Position numbers and translations under genes: made by a program
The notes under the pieces: model-generated
Told to the model about the DNA's origin: nothing
What the model saw: only the letters and a program-made list of their open reading frames with translations
Database searches by the model: none
In this document: in pieces, positions 7,530 to 16,019 of the stretch
Position numbering within the stretch: the first letter of the stretch is position 1
Layout: each line of letters starts with the position of its first letter
DNA from: Acidimicrobiia bacterium
Lineage (GTDB): Bacteria; Actinomycetota; Acidimicrobiia; Spongiisociales; UBA5794
Direction of reading: 5' to 3'
DNA length: 64,000 nt
Assembly: GCA_003235475.1 (NCBI GenBank)
Contig: QJWC01000094.1
Span: 1 to 64,000, forward strand

Positions 7530-8305
7530 CCCGTCGATTCTGCAGCGACCCTACGGACGTGGGCGACAAGGCTCGCCTCTCCGTCGGCGACATCGTCAGG
7601 CAACTCCCCTCGCCCCCACAACCACCGGTCCATCGTGACCGGGTCGGTGGAGATCGTCAGATCGGGGTCGCTGCCGGTGACGATCATGAACGTGTCGAGG
7701 GCGTCGTAGGTCCGGCCGGACCACGGCGACGTCCCGCCGAACGTCGCGGTCGCGAGATTCCACTCCCTGTCCCCGATGTCGATCGCGATCACCTTGTCGC
7801 CGGGCGTCACCGTGCCCCACGGCGGAGCGCCGGTCATCATCTCCTCGATGATCTCCCCCACGCCGTCCGCGCACAGCTCAGCATCGAGCGGTGACACGGA
7901 ACCCGCGGCAAGCTCCCCATCAACGCGGTGGATCAACGTCTCGTGCGCCATCCTTCGGACCCACCACGAAGCCGGGTGGTCGTGGAGGCACCACGTGTAC
8001 GTCGGGAGCGAGAGGTCGGCGTTTCGAAAGACCCTCAGCATCTCGACGACACCGTCCTCGAGCCATCCCGCGAGGTCGTCCACTGGTTCGTCCGGTGCGT
8101 CCTTCCACGTCGGCGAATCCTCGACGTAGCGGCCAACCACCGTCTCCGTCTTGTGCCTGTGGACCATGCCTGTGTGGATCGCCAGATCCTGCACCACCCA
8201 TTCCGGACAGGAGGGCACGTCCGCAGCTGGGCCAGCGGCGCGGATGGCCGCAGCGAGAAGCGCTGCGTCGGCTTCGATGTGCGCCATGTAGGTCAGATCG
8301 TCCAT
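7526..8305 (-). CDS. Maleylpyruvate isomerase family mycothiol-dependent enzyme (DinB-like)
   Basis: The 259-residue product shows the MDMPI/DinB layout: an N-terminal four-helix bundle (DLTYMAHIEADAALLAAAI, PSCPEWVVQDLAIHTGMVH, HPASWWVRRMAHETLIHRVDGE) with the metal-ligand-type His residues in IHTG and HETLIHR, then a C-terminal mixed domain ending in REWNLATATF...LWGRGELPDD. Proteins of this family (TIGR03083) use mycothiol and are typical of actinobacteria; the individual substrate is not predictable. The ATG at 8305 is preferred to the GTG at 8314, though no good ribosome site is visible for either. The gene faces the structured intergenic region. Confidence 0.82.
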   Translation of the reverse strand: MDDLTYMAHIEADAALLAAAIRAAGPAADVPSCPEWVVQDLAIHTGMVHRHKTETVVGRYVEDSPTWKDAPDEPVDDLAGWLEDGVVEMLRVFRNADLSLPTYTWCLHDHPASWWVRRMAHETLIHRVDGELAAGSVSPLDAELCADGVGEIIEEMMTGAPPWGTVTPGDKVIAIDIGDREWNLATATFGGTSPWSGRTYDALDTFMIVTGSDPDLTISTDPVTMDRWLWGRGELPDDVADGEASLVAHVRRVAAESTG

Positions 8306-8617
8306 GACCTGCACACTAGGGCGAGAGGGTGAGGGCGCGTAAGAACCCGGAGCGCCTTCGCTGGTTTCAGCGCCGCACGGGACCTTCGTGCGGGTCTCCG
8401 GGTTCCGGTGGTCCGAGTTGAAGTCGCCACCTACCTCTTCGAAGAGGAGCGCAACCTCAGGTTGTCGGTCGCGCTAGCGCTCGACCACCTCCGGGGTCCT
8501 CAAAAGACTTTCATACATTGCTGGACCACCTCCTCTCTCCGGACCGCCATCATGGCACGAGATTCGGCGGTTGTCACGCATGTACGCTGGCAATTTCGGG
8601 AGCAGCGCGGAGGGCGT
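8306..8617. other. Gene-free divergent region of about 310 bp
   Basis: This is the only stretch over 300 bp without a gene. It separates a minus gene (start 8305) from the plus YbaK gene (start 8618). It contains the branched dyad at 8343-8405 and, further on, small palindromes (AACCTCAGGTT, GCGCTAGCGC) near 8450-8500. A GGAGG site before 8618 belongs to the YbaK gene. The ORF track opens a frame through it from 8408, but that extension has no family-like residues. No clear -35/-10 pair was found. Confidence 0.7.
8343..8405. ncRNA. Three-way-junction structured element (leader RNA or intergenic repeat)
   Basis: GAACCCGGAG (8343-8352) pairs perfectly with CTCCGGGTTC (8396-8405). Nested inside are two more perfect hairpins: CGCTG-GTTT-CAGCG (8359-8372) and CCGCACG-GGACCTT-CGTGCGG (8373-8393). 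The fold works on either strand. On the minus strand it would lie 38-100 nt upstream of the MDMPI-type gene, and on the plus strand more than 200 nt before the YbaK gene. It does not match the conserved words of TPP, cobalamin, SAM, glycine or T-box leaders. Strand and function are unknown. Confidence 0.5.
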
Positions 8618-9106
8618 GTGACGGACATCAAGCCGATGGTGATCGCGGCGTTGGAGGCGGCGGGCGCCGACTTCGAGACCATGGAGTGCGACCCGGACCT
8701 CGCCGACACCGCGCAGTTCTGCGAGCACTACGGAATCCCTCCCGAGCAGTCGGCGAACGCCATCGTTCTTGCCTCGAGGCGACCGCAGGGCGTCTACGCC
8801 ATGTTCCTCGTGCTCGCGACCACGCGCCTCGACGTCAACCGGCAGGGTCGCTCGCTGATGGAGGTGTCGAAGGTGTCGTTCGCCCCACCGGACGTGACGG
8901 CCGAAGTCACCGGGATGGTCATGGGCGGCGTCACGCCCTTCGGTCGCCCGTCCGACCTTCCGCTGTTCGTGGACGCCGCCGTGATGGACCATCCCTGGGT
9001 GGTGATCGGAGGCGGGAGCCGGGACATGAAGGTGAAGCTCGACCCAACCGTGTTCGCAACCCTCGCGAACACGACCATCGTCGAAGGGCTCGCGAGTCCG
9101 ATCTGA
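8618..9106 (+). CDS. YbaK/EbsC-family (aminoacyl-tRNA deacylase-like) protein
   Basis: The 162-residue product has the YbaK/ProX editing-domain layout: N-terminal helix (MVIAALEAAGADFETMECDPD), a central segment GVYAMFLVLATTRLDVNRQ, and the typical VMGGVTPFGRP followed by PLFVDAAVMDHPWVVIGGGSR. Such proteins hydrolyse mischarged Cys- or Ala-tRNAPro. The lysine usually found before the 'vvfk' strand appears as Asn here (QSANAIVLAS), so activity is less certain. GTG at 8618 with GGAGG a few bases upstream is preferred to the 8408 start, which would translate the structured intergenic region. It converges on the GNAT gene. Confidence 0.8.
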   Translation: MTDIKPMVIAALEAAGADFETMECDPDLADTAQFCEHYGIPPEQSANAIVLASRRPQGVYAMFLVLATTRLDVNRQGRSLMEVSKVSFAPPDVTAEVTGMVMGGVTPFGRPSDLPLFVDAAVMDHPWVVIGGGSRDMKVKLDPTVFATLANTTIVEGLASPI

Positions 9107-9119
9107 CGCGGTCCGTCAG
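9103..9119. terminator. Dyad containing both stop codons of convergent YbaK and GNAT genes
   Basis: CTGACG-cggtc-CGTCAG. The left arm holds the TGA of the plus gene and the right arm holds the TGA of the minus gene. Confidence 0.4.
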
Positions 9120-9631
9120 GCTGTCAGCGCCTTCTCATATCTTGTCTCCCACCGCGGCCTGCCAACGGTGATCCGCTTTCGGTCGCTCGTCTCCCTGAAT
9201 CCGAGCGCCTCGTACAACGCGCGGGCGCCGTGGTTGTCGTCGACCACCCAAAGCGAGATCGCAATGGCCCCACGGTCCGATCCCCATCGCTCGATGGCCT
9301 TCATCATCGACCGACCGACGCCGCGCCGCCTCGCTGTCTCTGCAACGAACACCGCAACGACCGGCACGACGTGTGACGACTCCCGCTCTCGCCACAGGCC
9401 GACCGCCATGCCGACGGGCTCTCCGTCGCGAAACGCAAGGATCGTCAACTGGCCTTCGCCAAGCGCCCCCACCGCTGCGCGATCGATCCACATCTCGTCG
9501 AGATCCGCGGCGGCTTGGTCGTACGTCGTGATGAAGGCGTCCGGCGCCTCGAGGAGGGCACGGAGCCGGATCTCTTTCAGATGTGGCCAGTCGGAAGGCT
9601 CGATCGGCCGGACCTCGATTGCGTCACCCAC
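9116..9631 (-). CDS. GNAT-family N-acetyltransferase
   Basis: The 171-residue product has the single GNAT domain: IRLRALLEAPDAF at the N-terminus, the beta4 strand VVAVFVAETARRRGVGRSMMKAIE with the acetyl-CoA pyrophosphate loop (RRRGVG), and the terminal WVVDDNHGARALYEALGFRET. The acceptor is unknown. It begins with GTG 10 nt after the preA stop and so could be the last gene of the pyrimidine operon, although nothing in pyrimidine degradation needs an acetyltransferase. Confidence 0.85.
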   Translation of the reverse strand: MGDAIEVRPIEPSDWPHLKEIRLRALLEAPDAFITTYDQAAADLDEMWIDRAAVGALGEGQLTILAFRDGEPVGMAVGLWRERESSHVVPVVAVFVAETARRRGVGRSMMKAIERWGSDRGAIAISLWVVDDNHGARALYEALGFRETSDRKRITVGRPRWETRYEKALTA

Positions 9632-9641
9632 GGTGCGCGGC

Positions 9642-10943
9642 CTAACCGCCGATGGTGAGACCGTGCTTCGGCCTCGGGTACAACTCCCCCGGTGGTTCGT
9701 CGCCCGTGTACTCGACCCACGTCATGTGCGTCTGCCCGTAGTCGCGCTCCTGCATGGTGATGCATCCCTGAACGGGGCATACGAGGCTGCAGAGGTTGCA
9801 GCCAACGCAGGCGTCCTCGATGATCCACACGCGTGTCCTGTCCCCGGAGCGTTCGGCGCCTATCGCCTGGTGCGCTCCGTCCTGGCACGAGATGTAGCAG
9901 AGACCGCAACCGATGCACTTGTCCTGGTCGATGTTCGCCTTGATGACGTAATTGATGTCGAGGTGCGCCCAGTCGGTGACCTTCCCAACCGAAAGCCCAC
10001 GAAGCTCGTTGACACTCGCCATGCCCTTGCTGTCGAGGTAGTTCGAGAGCCCTTCGATCATCCCCTCGACGATGCGGTACCCGTAGTGCATGACCGCGGT
10101 GCAGACCTGCACGGTGGTCGCCCCGAGAAGGATGTACTCGGCGGCGTCCTGCCACGTCGCGATGCCGCCGATACCGCTGATGGGAAGGCCGTCCGTCTCG
10201 GGATCGGCCGCGATCTGGGACACCATGTGGAGGGCGATCGGCTTGACAGCCGGGCCGCAGTACCCACCGTGGCTCGACTTGTCGCCGACCACGGGCCTCG
10301 GCACCATCGTGTCGAGATCGACGCCAGTGATCGAGTTGATCGTGTTGATGAGGCTCACCGCGTCGGCACCGCCCTTCAACGCCGCACGGGACGCCGCTCG
10401 GATGTCCGTTATGTTCGGTGTCAGCTTCACGAACACGGGCACCGTCGCCGACGACACGGCCCATGTCGTGATGTCGCAGGTGTACTCGGGCACCTGGCCG
10501 ACCGCGGCACCCATGCCCCTTTCCGACATACCGTGCGGGCAGCCGAAGTTGAGCTCGATGCCGTCGGCACCGGCCTGTTCGACCTGTTTGATGATCGTGT
10601 CCCACGCCTCCGGGTTCGACTCGACCATGAGCGACACGATCACGGCGTTGTCCGGGTAGCGGCGCTTGACCTCCGCGATCTCGATGAGGTTGTCCTCGAG
10701 GGTGCGGTCCGTGATGAGCTCGATGTTGTTGAGGCCCATCATCCGCTGGCCGTTGATGTCCACAGACGAATATCGGCTGTAGGTGTTCTCGATGGGTTCG
10801 CCGAGCGTCTTCCAGACAGCGCCGCCCCATCCCGCGTCGAACGCGCGCGCGATCTGGTCACCGGTGTTCGTCGGTGGTGCCGATGCGAGCCAGAAGGGGT
10901 TCGGGGAGTCGATCCCTGCGATGTTGACGGAGAGATCAGCCAT
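9642..10943 (-). CDS. preA: NAD-dependent dihydropyrimidine dehydrogenase subunit PreA
   Basis: The 433-residue protein reduces uracil and thymine to their dihydro forms together with PreT. It has an FMN-binding TIM barrel (NPFWLASAPPT, ELNFGCPHGMSERGMGAAVGQ, PVFVKLTPNITD, SGIGGIATWQDAAEYILLGA) and a C-terminal ferredoxin-like domain with two 4Fe-4S motifs (KCIGCGLCYISC and ACVGCNLCSLVCP). The ATG lies 9 nt after preT. It is the last pathway enzyme in this eleven-gene minus-strand run, followed only by the GNAT gene. All cluster cysteines expected for PreA are present. Confidence 0.96.
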   Translation of the reverse strand: MADLSVNIAGIDSPNPFWLASAPPTNTGDQIARAFDAGWGGAVWKTLGEPIENTYSRYSSVDINGQRMMGLNNIELITDRTLEDNLIEIAEVKRRYPDNAVIVSLMVESNPEAWDTIIKQVEQAGADGIELNFGCPHGMSERGMGAAVGQVPEYTCDITTWAVSSATVPVFVKLTPNITDIRAASRAALKGGADAVSLINTINSITGVDLDTMVPRPVVGDKSSHGGYCGPAVKPIALHMVSQIAADPETDGLPISGIGGIATWQDAAEYILLGATTVQVCTAVMHYGYRIVEGMIEGLSNYLDSKGMASVNELRGLSVGKVTDWAHLDINYVIKANIDQDKCIGCGLCYISCQDGAHQAIGAERSGDRTRVWIIEDACVGCNLCSLVCPVQGCITMQERDYGQTHMTWVEYTGDEPPGELYPRPKHGLTIGG

Positions 10944-10952
10944 GATCGCGCC

Positions 10953-12263
10953 TCACTTTCCCGCTGCGGCGGTGCGCAGAGTCTCGTCGATGTCGAATGC
11001 TGCGGCCTTTCCATGGGCCACGGCGTTGACCACTTCCTTGCCGCCGTTCACACAGTCCCCGCCAGCCCAAATGCGACCATTCGCCGTGCGGTACGAGTCG
11101 TTCACCACCACACGTCCTCCTTTGTCGGTCTCGACGCCGGGCAGCATCGAGAACCACGAGGTGCGCTTCTCCTGGCCAGTCGCCCTCAACACACGGTCGA
11201 CGGGGATCCGGAACTCGGTGCCGTCGACCAGCTCCGGCCATCCGTCATCGTTGGGGAGCGTGCGTTGGCACACGATCGCTTTCACCCGATCATCGCCTTC
11301 GATGCGCACCGGGACGGCCCAGTGCATGAACTCCACACCGTTTGTCAAGGCCCGTTCGATGTCGTGGGGGTACGCGCGCATGTCGTTCCTCCCCCGGCGG
11401 TAGATGAGATAGACGTGATCTGCACCCGACATCGCTGCCTGCGTCGCCGCGTCGATCGACGTGTTGCCACCGCCTATCACGGCAACAGTCTGACCGGTCA
11501 TGTCGCAGCCGCTGCGACGGACATCGGCGATGAACTCGAGTGCGTCCTCGGAACCCGCGAGGTCTTCGCCTTCCAATCCGATCAGGGGCACGGATCCGAG
11601 CCCGACACCGACGAACAGCGCATCGTGCTGTTCCATGAGCTCGTCGATCCCGAGATCGCTCCCAACGGCGACACCCGTCCTGATCTCGACCCCGAGGCCC
11701 TCGATGAAATCGACCTCGGCAAGGCTGGTCGGCAGGTCCATCTTGTAGTTCGCGACGCCGTACGTATTGAGCCCACCGGCATGTTCCGACGCCTCGTACA
11801 CGACTGCCGAATGTCCCAGCTTGGCCAGTTCACCAGCGCACGACAGCCCCGCGGGACCACCTCCGATCACGCCGATGGAGAACCCGGTCGAAGGGGCGGG
11901 GGTGAACAATTCGAAGCCGCCGAACACCACGTCGTCCGTGGCATACGCCTGGAGGCGACCGATGTCGATCGGGCGTTCATGGAGATCGTTCAGCACGCAC
12001 GCGCCGGCACACAGCACCTCCGTCGGGCAGACTCGCGCACACGAACCCCCGAGGAGGTTCGACTCGAGGATCGTCCGTGCCGAGCCGACGAGGTCGTTCG
12101 TTGCGATGCGCTTGATGAAGCCGGGAACGTCGATCGAGGTGGGGCACGCACGGGTGCATGGCGCGTCCCAGCACATCAGGCACCGGTGCGCTTCGACGAG
12201 CGCCTCGTCCGACGTCATGGTCGGCTGCGGCGACAAACCGCTCGTGGCTACCACGGTCGTCAT
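10953..12263 (-). CDS. preT: NAD-dependent dihydropyrimidine dehydrogenase subunit PreT
   Basis: The 436-residue product is the NADH/FAD flavoprotein partner of PreA and resembles the small subunit of glutamate synthase. An N-terminal Fe-S region has CLMCWDAPCTRACP and CARVCPTEVLC. A FAD dinucleotide fold GVIGGGPAGLSCAGEL and an NAD fold VAVIGGGNTSIDAA follow, ending in WAGGDCVNGGKEVVNAVAHGK. ATG at 12263 is chosen for its strong GGAGGAGGTC ribosome site; the ORF-track start adds 26 residues without similarity. It passes electrons from NADH to PreA. Confidence 0.95.
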   Translation of the reverse strand: MTTVVATSGLSPQPTMTSDEALVEAHRCLMCWDAPCTRACPTSIDVPGFIKRIATNDLVGSARTILESNLLGGSCARVCPTEVLCAGACVLNDLHERPIDIGRLQAYATDDVVFGGFELFTPAPSTGFSIGVIGGGPAGLSCAGELAKLGHSAVVYEASEHAGGLNTYGVANYKMDLPTSLAEVDFIEGLGVEIRTGVAVGSDLGIDELMEQHDALFVGVGLGSVPLIGLEGEDLAGSEDALEFIADVRRSGCDMTGQTVAVIGGGNTSIDAATQAAMSGADHVYLIYRRGRNDMRAYPHDIERALTNGVEFMHWAVPVRIEGDDRVKAIVCQRTLPNDDGWPELVDGTEFRIPVDRVLRATGQEKRTSWFSMLPGVETDKGGRVVVNDSYRTANGRIWAGGDCVNGGKEVVNAVAHGKAAAFDIDETLRTAAAGK

Positions 12264-12353
12264 ACCTGACCTCCTCCGATCCGGCTCCGTCTTGAAGGGC
12301 GAGGGGTTGCCGTCGTCGACGGCAACCCCCACATCACCCAATGTTGCCTGTGG

Positions 12354-13472
12354 CTATTCGCCACCTTCTGTGAGTTCGATCGTCAGCGGCGTCCAGCCGT
12401 TGCCATCGACGTCCACGCCGTCGGCCCTGAGATTCGCGAGCGCTTCGGCGTTGATGTCGGTGATGTACGCACCGGCGGCCGGTTCGCCCTTCAGCACTGC
12501 ACCGTCCACGGCATTCTTGATCGTCTGGTTCCAGAGATTCGGATCCATCGTGCCGACGCCGCTCGACGCGGGCCAGATCAGGTTGTTGATCTCGTTGAGC
12601 ATCCAACGCTGGTGGGACTCGCCGAGCGTCGGGCCTGCGTCGAGGACGTGCTGCACGCACTCGTCGAAGTTGTCGCGGCAGAACACCCACCCTCGGATCG
12701 ACGCCTCGACGAACTTGACTGCAGTCTCGCGATACGCAGGATCATCGGCAAGACGATCGGCATCGGCCCAGATGCCGTCCTGCAACATCGCCGTACCGAC
12801 GTCGTTCCAGTCGATAACGGAAAGGTCTTCCGGTTGGAAGAGCTCGCCGGTGGCCGGGTTGATCGTTTCGAGCACCTGTGCGTACTCGTTGTACGTCATC
12901 GCCTGCGCCGCATCGATGTCACCGGCAATGAGCGCGAGCATGTCGAATTGCTGCTGGACGAGGTTCACGTCGGTGTTCGGGTCGAGGCCCGCCTGGCGGA
13001 GGCCGGCGAAGAGCTCCGCCTCGTTGCCGAAGCCCCAGTTACCGACGTTCTTGCCTGCGAGATCCGCAGGGGTTGTGATGCCCTGGTCCGCGAACGACAC
13101 CTGGAGGGTTGCGGACCGTTCGAATATCTGGGAAATGTTGGTGACGTTCGCGCCTTCTTCACGCGGTCCGAGCGCGCGTATGACCCACGACAGAGCGAAA
13201 TCGGCAGCACCCGATTCGATCACCGTGGCCGGGACGATGTCCACTCCACCCTCGAGGATGGTGACGTCGAGGCCCGCATCCTCGTAATAACCCTCGGCAA
13301 CGGCTGCGTAGTAGCCGGCGAACTGCGCCTGCGTGAACCACTGCATCTGAAGGGTCACCGGCGTCAGCTCGGTCGTGTCACCCTCGTCCGAGCCGCACGC
13401 GGCAGCGATCATCGCGAACACCGCGACGACGATCAGCCACTTCGCTGCTCGTTTTCGGTTCGTGAATAGCAT
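12354..13472 (-). CDS. NMT1/ThiY-like ABC substrate-binding lipoprotein
   Basis: The 372-residue protein has a lipoprotein signal (AKWLIVVAVFAMIAAAC, lipobox Cys26) and an NMT1/THI5-like fold (MQWFTQAQFAGYYAAVAEGYYEDAGLDVTI, then the GVDIVPATVIESGAADFAL region). Related proteins bind thiamine pyrimidine precursors, riboflavin, sulfonates or nitrate. Its place between uptake genes and preT suggests it binds a pyrimidine base, dihydropyrimidine or hydantoin-like compound; this is inferred from context only. It is followed directly by preT. Confidence 0.88.
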   Translation of the reverse strand: MLFTNRKRAAKWLIVVAVFAMIAAACGSDEGDTTELTPVTLQMQWFTQAQFAGYYAAVAEGYYEDAGLDVTILEGGVDIVPATVIESGAADFALSWVIRALGPREEGANVTNISQIFERSATLQVSFADQGITTPADLAGKNVGNWGFGNEAELFAGLRQAGLDPNTDVNLVQQQFDMLALIAGDIDAAQAMTYNEYAQVLETINPATGELFQPEDLSVIDWNDVGTAMLQDGIWADADRLADDPAYRETAVKFVEASIRGWVFCRDNFDECVQHVLDAGPTLGESHQRWMLNEINNLIWPASSGVGTMDPNLWNQTIKNAVDGAVLKGEPAAGAYITDINAEALANLRADGVDVDGNGWTPLTIELTEGGE

Positions 13473-13501
13473 CGAGTCTCCTCACTCTCTCCGACGCATT
13501 G

Positions 13502-14278
13502 TCATCCGACGACAACGTCCACATCCGGGCGCCACGGTGTGACGATCCTTTCAACACCCCCACTCAGGAGGTACAGGATGATGCCCATCGCGCTTCCCGC
13601 AATGACTGCCGCCCAGGCCTCGGTGTACCTCGACGAGGCTGCGTTCTGGACAATAAACTGACCAAGGGCATCCTGCCGACCACCAAAGTATTCTGCCACG
13701 ATCGCACCGATCACCGCGAGCGACGACGCGATCTTCAGGGATACGAAGAACAGCGGCATGGCGTTCGGTATCCGCACCATCTTCGTGATCTCCCACTTCG
13801 AAGCCGCATACGAGTGCATGAGGTCGAGTTCGGTCGCGCCGACGCTGGTCAACCCTTTCGTCGTGTTGATGAAGACCGGGAAGAACACGAGGAGGACGAC
13901 GATCGCCTGATTCGAGGTTGGCGACAGCAGGCCGTACCACGCGTTGAAGATCGGAGCGAGGGCGATGATGGGTATCGCGTTCAGGGCAATTGCCAGAGGC
14001 GTCAGGGTCTCGTCCGCGAGTCGGAAGCGGGACACGAGCAGGGACCACACGACCCCGAGGAGCACACCAACGATCAGCCCTGTGATGACGATGTATCCGG
14101 TGTTCACGGTCGCGGTCCAGATCACGGTGAAGTTGTCGACGAACGAGCCGACGATCTCGGTCGGACGCGGAAGCACGAAGCCGTCTGGCTTGGCAAGGAG
14201 GAGTCCGAGCTCCCAGACGATGAGTCCGACCGAGCCGAATACCAGGGCAGGGGCTGCGCCTCGGAACACTCTTCGCAT
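13502..14278 (-). CDS. ABC transporter permease (SsuC/ThiX type)
   Basis: The 258-residue membrane protein has six or so hydrophobic segments and the binding-protein-dependent permease loop (SYAASKWEITKMVRIPNAMPLFFVSLKIA, matching the EAA motif). GAIVAEYFGGRQDALG is the conserved segment after it. Its start codon overlaps the ATPase stop as TGATG, so the two are translationally coupled. It is the second permease of the operon; the transporter therefore uses a heterodimer of two different permeases. Confidence 0.9.
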   Translation of the reverse strand: MRRVFRGAAPALVFGSVGLIVWELGLLLAKPDGFVLPRPTEIVGSFVDNFTVIWTATVNTGYIVITGLIVGVLLGVVWSLLVSRFRLADETLTPLAIALNAIPIIALAPIFNAWYGLLSPTSNQAIVVLLVFFPVFINTTKGLTSVGATELDLMHSYAASKWEITKMVRIPNAMPLFFVSLKIASSLAVIGAIVAEYFGGRQDALGQFIVQNAASSRYTEAWAAVIAGSAMGIILYLLSGGVERIVTPWRPDVDVVVG

Positions 14279-15075
14279 CAGCGCCCACCCTTGTCGAACC
14301 GAAGCGCTTCTCGCACCTCGGTGACCTTTTCGAAGAATCTGTTCGACTCCCTGGTCTCGAAGCCTCGAACGCCCAACGGAACCTCGATATCCGCCGTGAT
14401 GCGCCCTGGCCTCGGCGACATGACGATCACGCGCTGGGACAGGAACACCGCCTCGGGGATCGAATGGGTGACGAAGACGACCGTCTTGCCCGTCCTCGCC
14501 CAGATGTCGAGTACCTCCGTCTGCATGTGCTCCCTGGTCATCTCGTCGAGCGCTCCAAAGGGCTCATCCATCAAGAGCAGCGAGGGCCGGAAGGCGAGGG
14601 CCCTGGCGATGGCGACGCGCTGTTGCATACCTCCCGAGAGCTCCCTCGGGTAATGCGTCGCGAACTCGGCGAGCTTCACGAGCTCGAGCATTTCATCCGC
14701 TCGCGCCTTGCGATCAGCCTTCTCCCATCCCATGAGCTGGAGGGGCAGCTCGATGTTCTGCGTCACGGTTCTCCACTCGAACAGTCCGGAAGTCTGGAAA
14801 GCCATTCCGTAATCACGGTCGAGGCGAGCCTTGTCCGCAGACTTCCCATTGACCGTCACCGATCCGCCGGTCGGGTGTGTCAGGGCTGCCATGAGGCGAA
14901 GCAGCGTGGACTTGCCGCACCCCGACGGGCCGATGAGGGAAACGAACGAACCTTCTGAGATGTCGAGATTGATATCGTCGAGCGCCCGGACCTCGTTCGG
15001 CTTCCCACGGTTGAAGACCTTCGAGACACTTTCGATGCTCACGGCGACCTTCGAACCGGTGTCCGATCCCGTCAT
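14278..15075 (-). CDS. ABC transporter ATP-binding protein (SsuB/TauB/ThiZ type)
   Basis: The 265-residue ATPase has Walker A GPSGCGKST, Q-loop region YGMAFQTSGLFEW, signature [15 protein letters not shown], Walker B LLLMDEPFGALDE and the switch His in VFVTHSIPEAV. The family energises uptake of sulfonates, taurine, nitrate or pyrimidine-type solutes. It is coupled by ATGA to the upstream permease and by TGATG to the downstream one, fixing the three as one importer. Confidence 0.93.
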   Translation of the reverse strand: MTGSDTGSKVAVSIESVSKVFNRGKPNEVRALDDINLDISEGSFVSLIGPSGCGKSTLLRLMAALTHPTGGSVTVNGKSADKARLDRDYGMAFQTSGLFEWRTVTQNIELPLQLMGWEKADRKARADEMLELVKLAEFATHYPRELSGGMQQRVAIARALAFRPSLLLMDEPFGALDEMTREHMQTEVLDIWARTGKTVVFVTHSIPEAVFLSQRVIVMSPRPGRITADIEVPLGVRGFETRESNRFFEKVTEVREALRFDKGGR

Positions 15076-16016
15076 CGTGCACCTCGCGCCGCCTGGCGGC
15101 GCGTTACTGCGACGTACTCGAGCAATGTGACGACACCCACAGCGAGGATGCCGAGCACAGCCGCCCCGACCACCGAGGCATAGAGCCGAGGTGGCCCGGT
15201 CGTGTATCGGCTCGCGTAGTCGAGGATCAACCGACCCAATCCACCGCGGACACCACCGGATATCTCCCCGACGATCGCACCGACGATGGCCACCGTGGCG
15301 GCAAGCTTGAAGGCGGCGAAGAGGTAGGGCATCGATGCGGGAAGTTGGAGCTTCAGAAGCGTCTGCCGTCTCGTCGCCGCGTAGGACCGCATCAACTCCA
15401 TCGCTGCGGCGTCAGCCGACTGCAGGCCCTTGATCCCATTCATCGCAACAGGGAAGAACGTGAGGTATGTCGCGATGATCGACACGGACATCCAGGGCTC
15501 CCACGTGAAGGGGAGCCAGCCGAGGGACTTCGACCCCCAGATGACGATGATCGGAGCGATCGCTACGAGGGGAACCGTCTGGCTGGCGACCAGATACGGC
15601 GAGAGCCCACGCTCGAACCACTTCTTGCGGAGCATGAAGATGGCCAACCCAAGGCCGAGGACCGCCCCGAGCAGGAATCCGAACGCGGCCTCGCGAAGGG
15701 TGAACAGAGCTGCCTCGCCGATGAACGCGCCGAGCGGCTTGGATGAGTTCCGCTGTGGCGGCTGACCGAATTCGACAGCGATGTCGAGGAGGGGCGGCAT
15801 AGTGAGGTCATCGGTGCGTGGGAGGATCCTGCCGACGACGGGCAGGTCGGTCTGCGCATCGTCGACAGCGCTGCCAAATGCCTTGTATCCGGTGTACAAG
15901 ATCGACAACACAACGAGAAACACCAGAAAGACGGCGACGCGACGCACGCCGCGACGTGCCGCCGCGTTTCGCTCATGCCGAGCGATTGCCCGGTTCGTTT
16001 CCTCGCGTGTGGTCAT
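15072..16016 (-). CDS. ABC transporter permease (SsuC/ThiX type), long N-terminus
   Basis: The 314-residue permease has a charged cytoplasmic N-terminus, a first TM (RRVAVFLVFLVVLSILYTGY), a ~50-residue external stretch and then the standard permease core with the EAA-type loop (SYAATRRQTLLKLQLPASMPYLFAAFKLA). The ATG at 16016 is preferred to the TTG one codon earlier. It starts 3 nt after the mmsA stop and overlaps the ATPase gene as ATGA. It pairs with the shorter permease in the same operon. Confidence 0.9.
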   Translation of the reverse strand: MTTREETNRAIARHERNAAARRGVRRVAVFLVFLVVLSILYTGYKAFGSAVDDAQTDLPVVGRILPRTDDLTMPPLLDIAVEFGQPPQRNSSKPLGAFIGEAALFTLREAAFGFLLGAVLGLGLAIFMLRKKWFERGLSPYLVASQTVPLVAIAPIIVIWGSKSLGWLPFTWEPWMSVSIIATYLTFFPVAMNGIKGLQSADAAAMELMRSYAATRRQTLLKLQLPASMPYLFAAFKLAATVAIVGAIVGEISGGVRGGLGRLILDYASRYTTGPPRLYASVVGAAVLGILAVGVVTLLEYVAVTRRQAARGAR

Positions 16017-16019
16017 CAA

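Noticed and set aside
8306-8617. T-box or known riboswitch before the YbaK gene
   Set aside because: No TGGNACCGCG-like T-box sequence and no signature of TPP, cobalamin, SAM or glycine riboswitches. Only the unnamed three-way dyad remains.
9168-12269. 1033-residue plus-strand ORF across preA and preT
   Set aside because: It is antisense to two well-supported genes. Its translation is rich in Arg, His and Asp, with no family motifs, typical of a GC-rich shadow frame.
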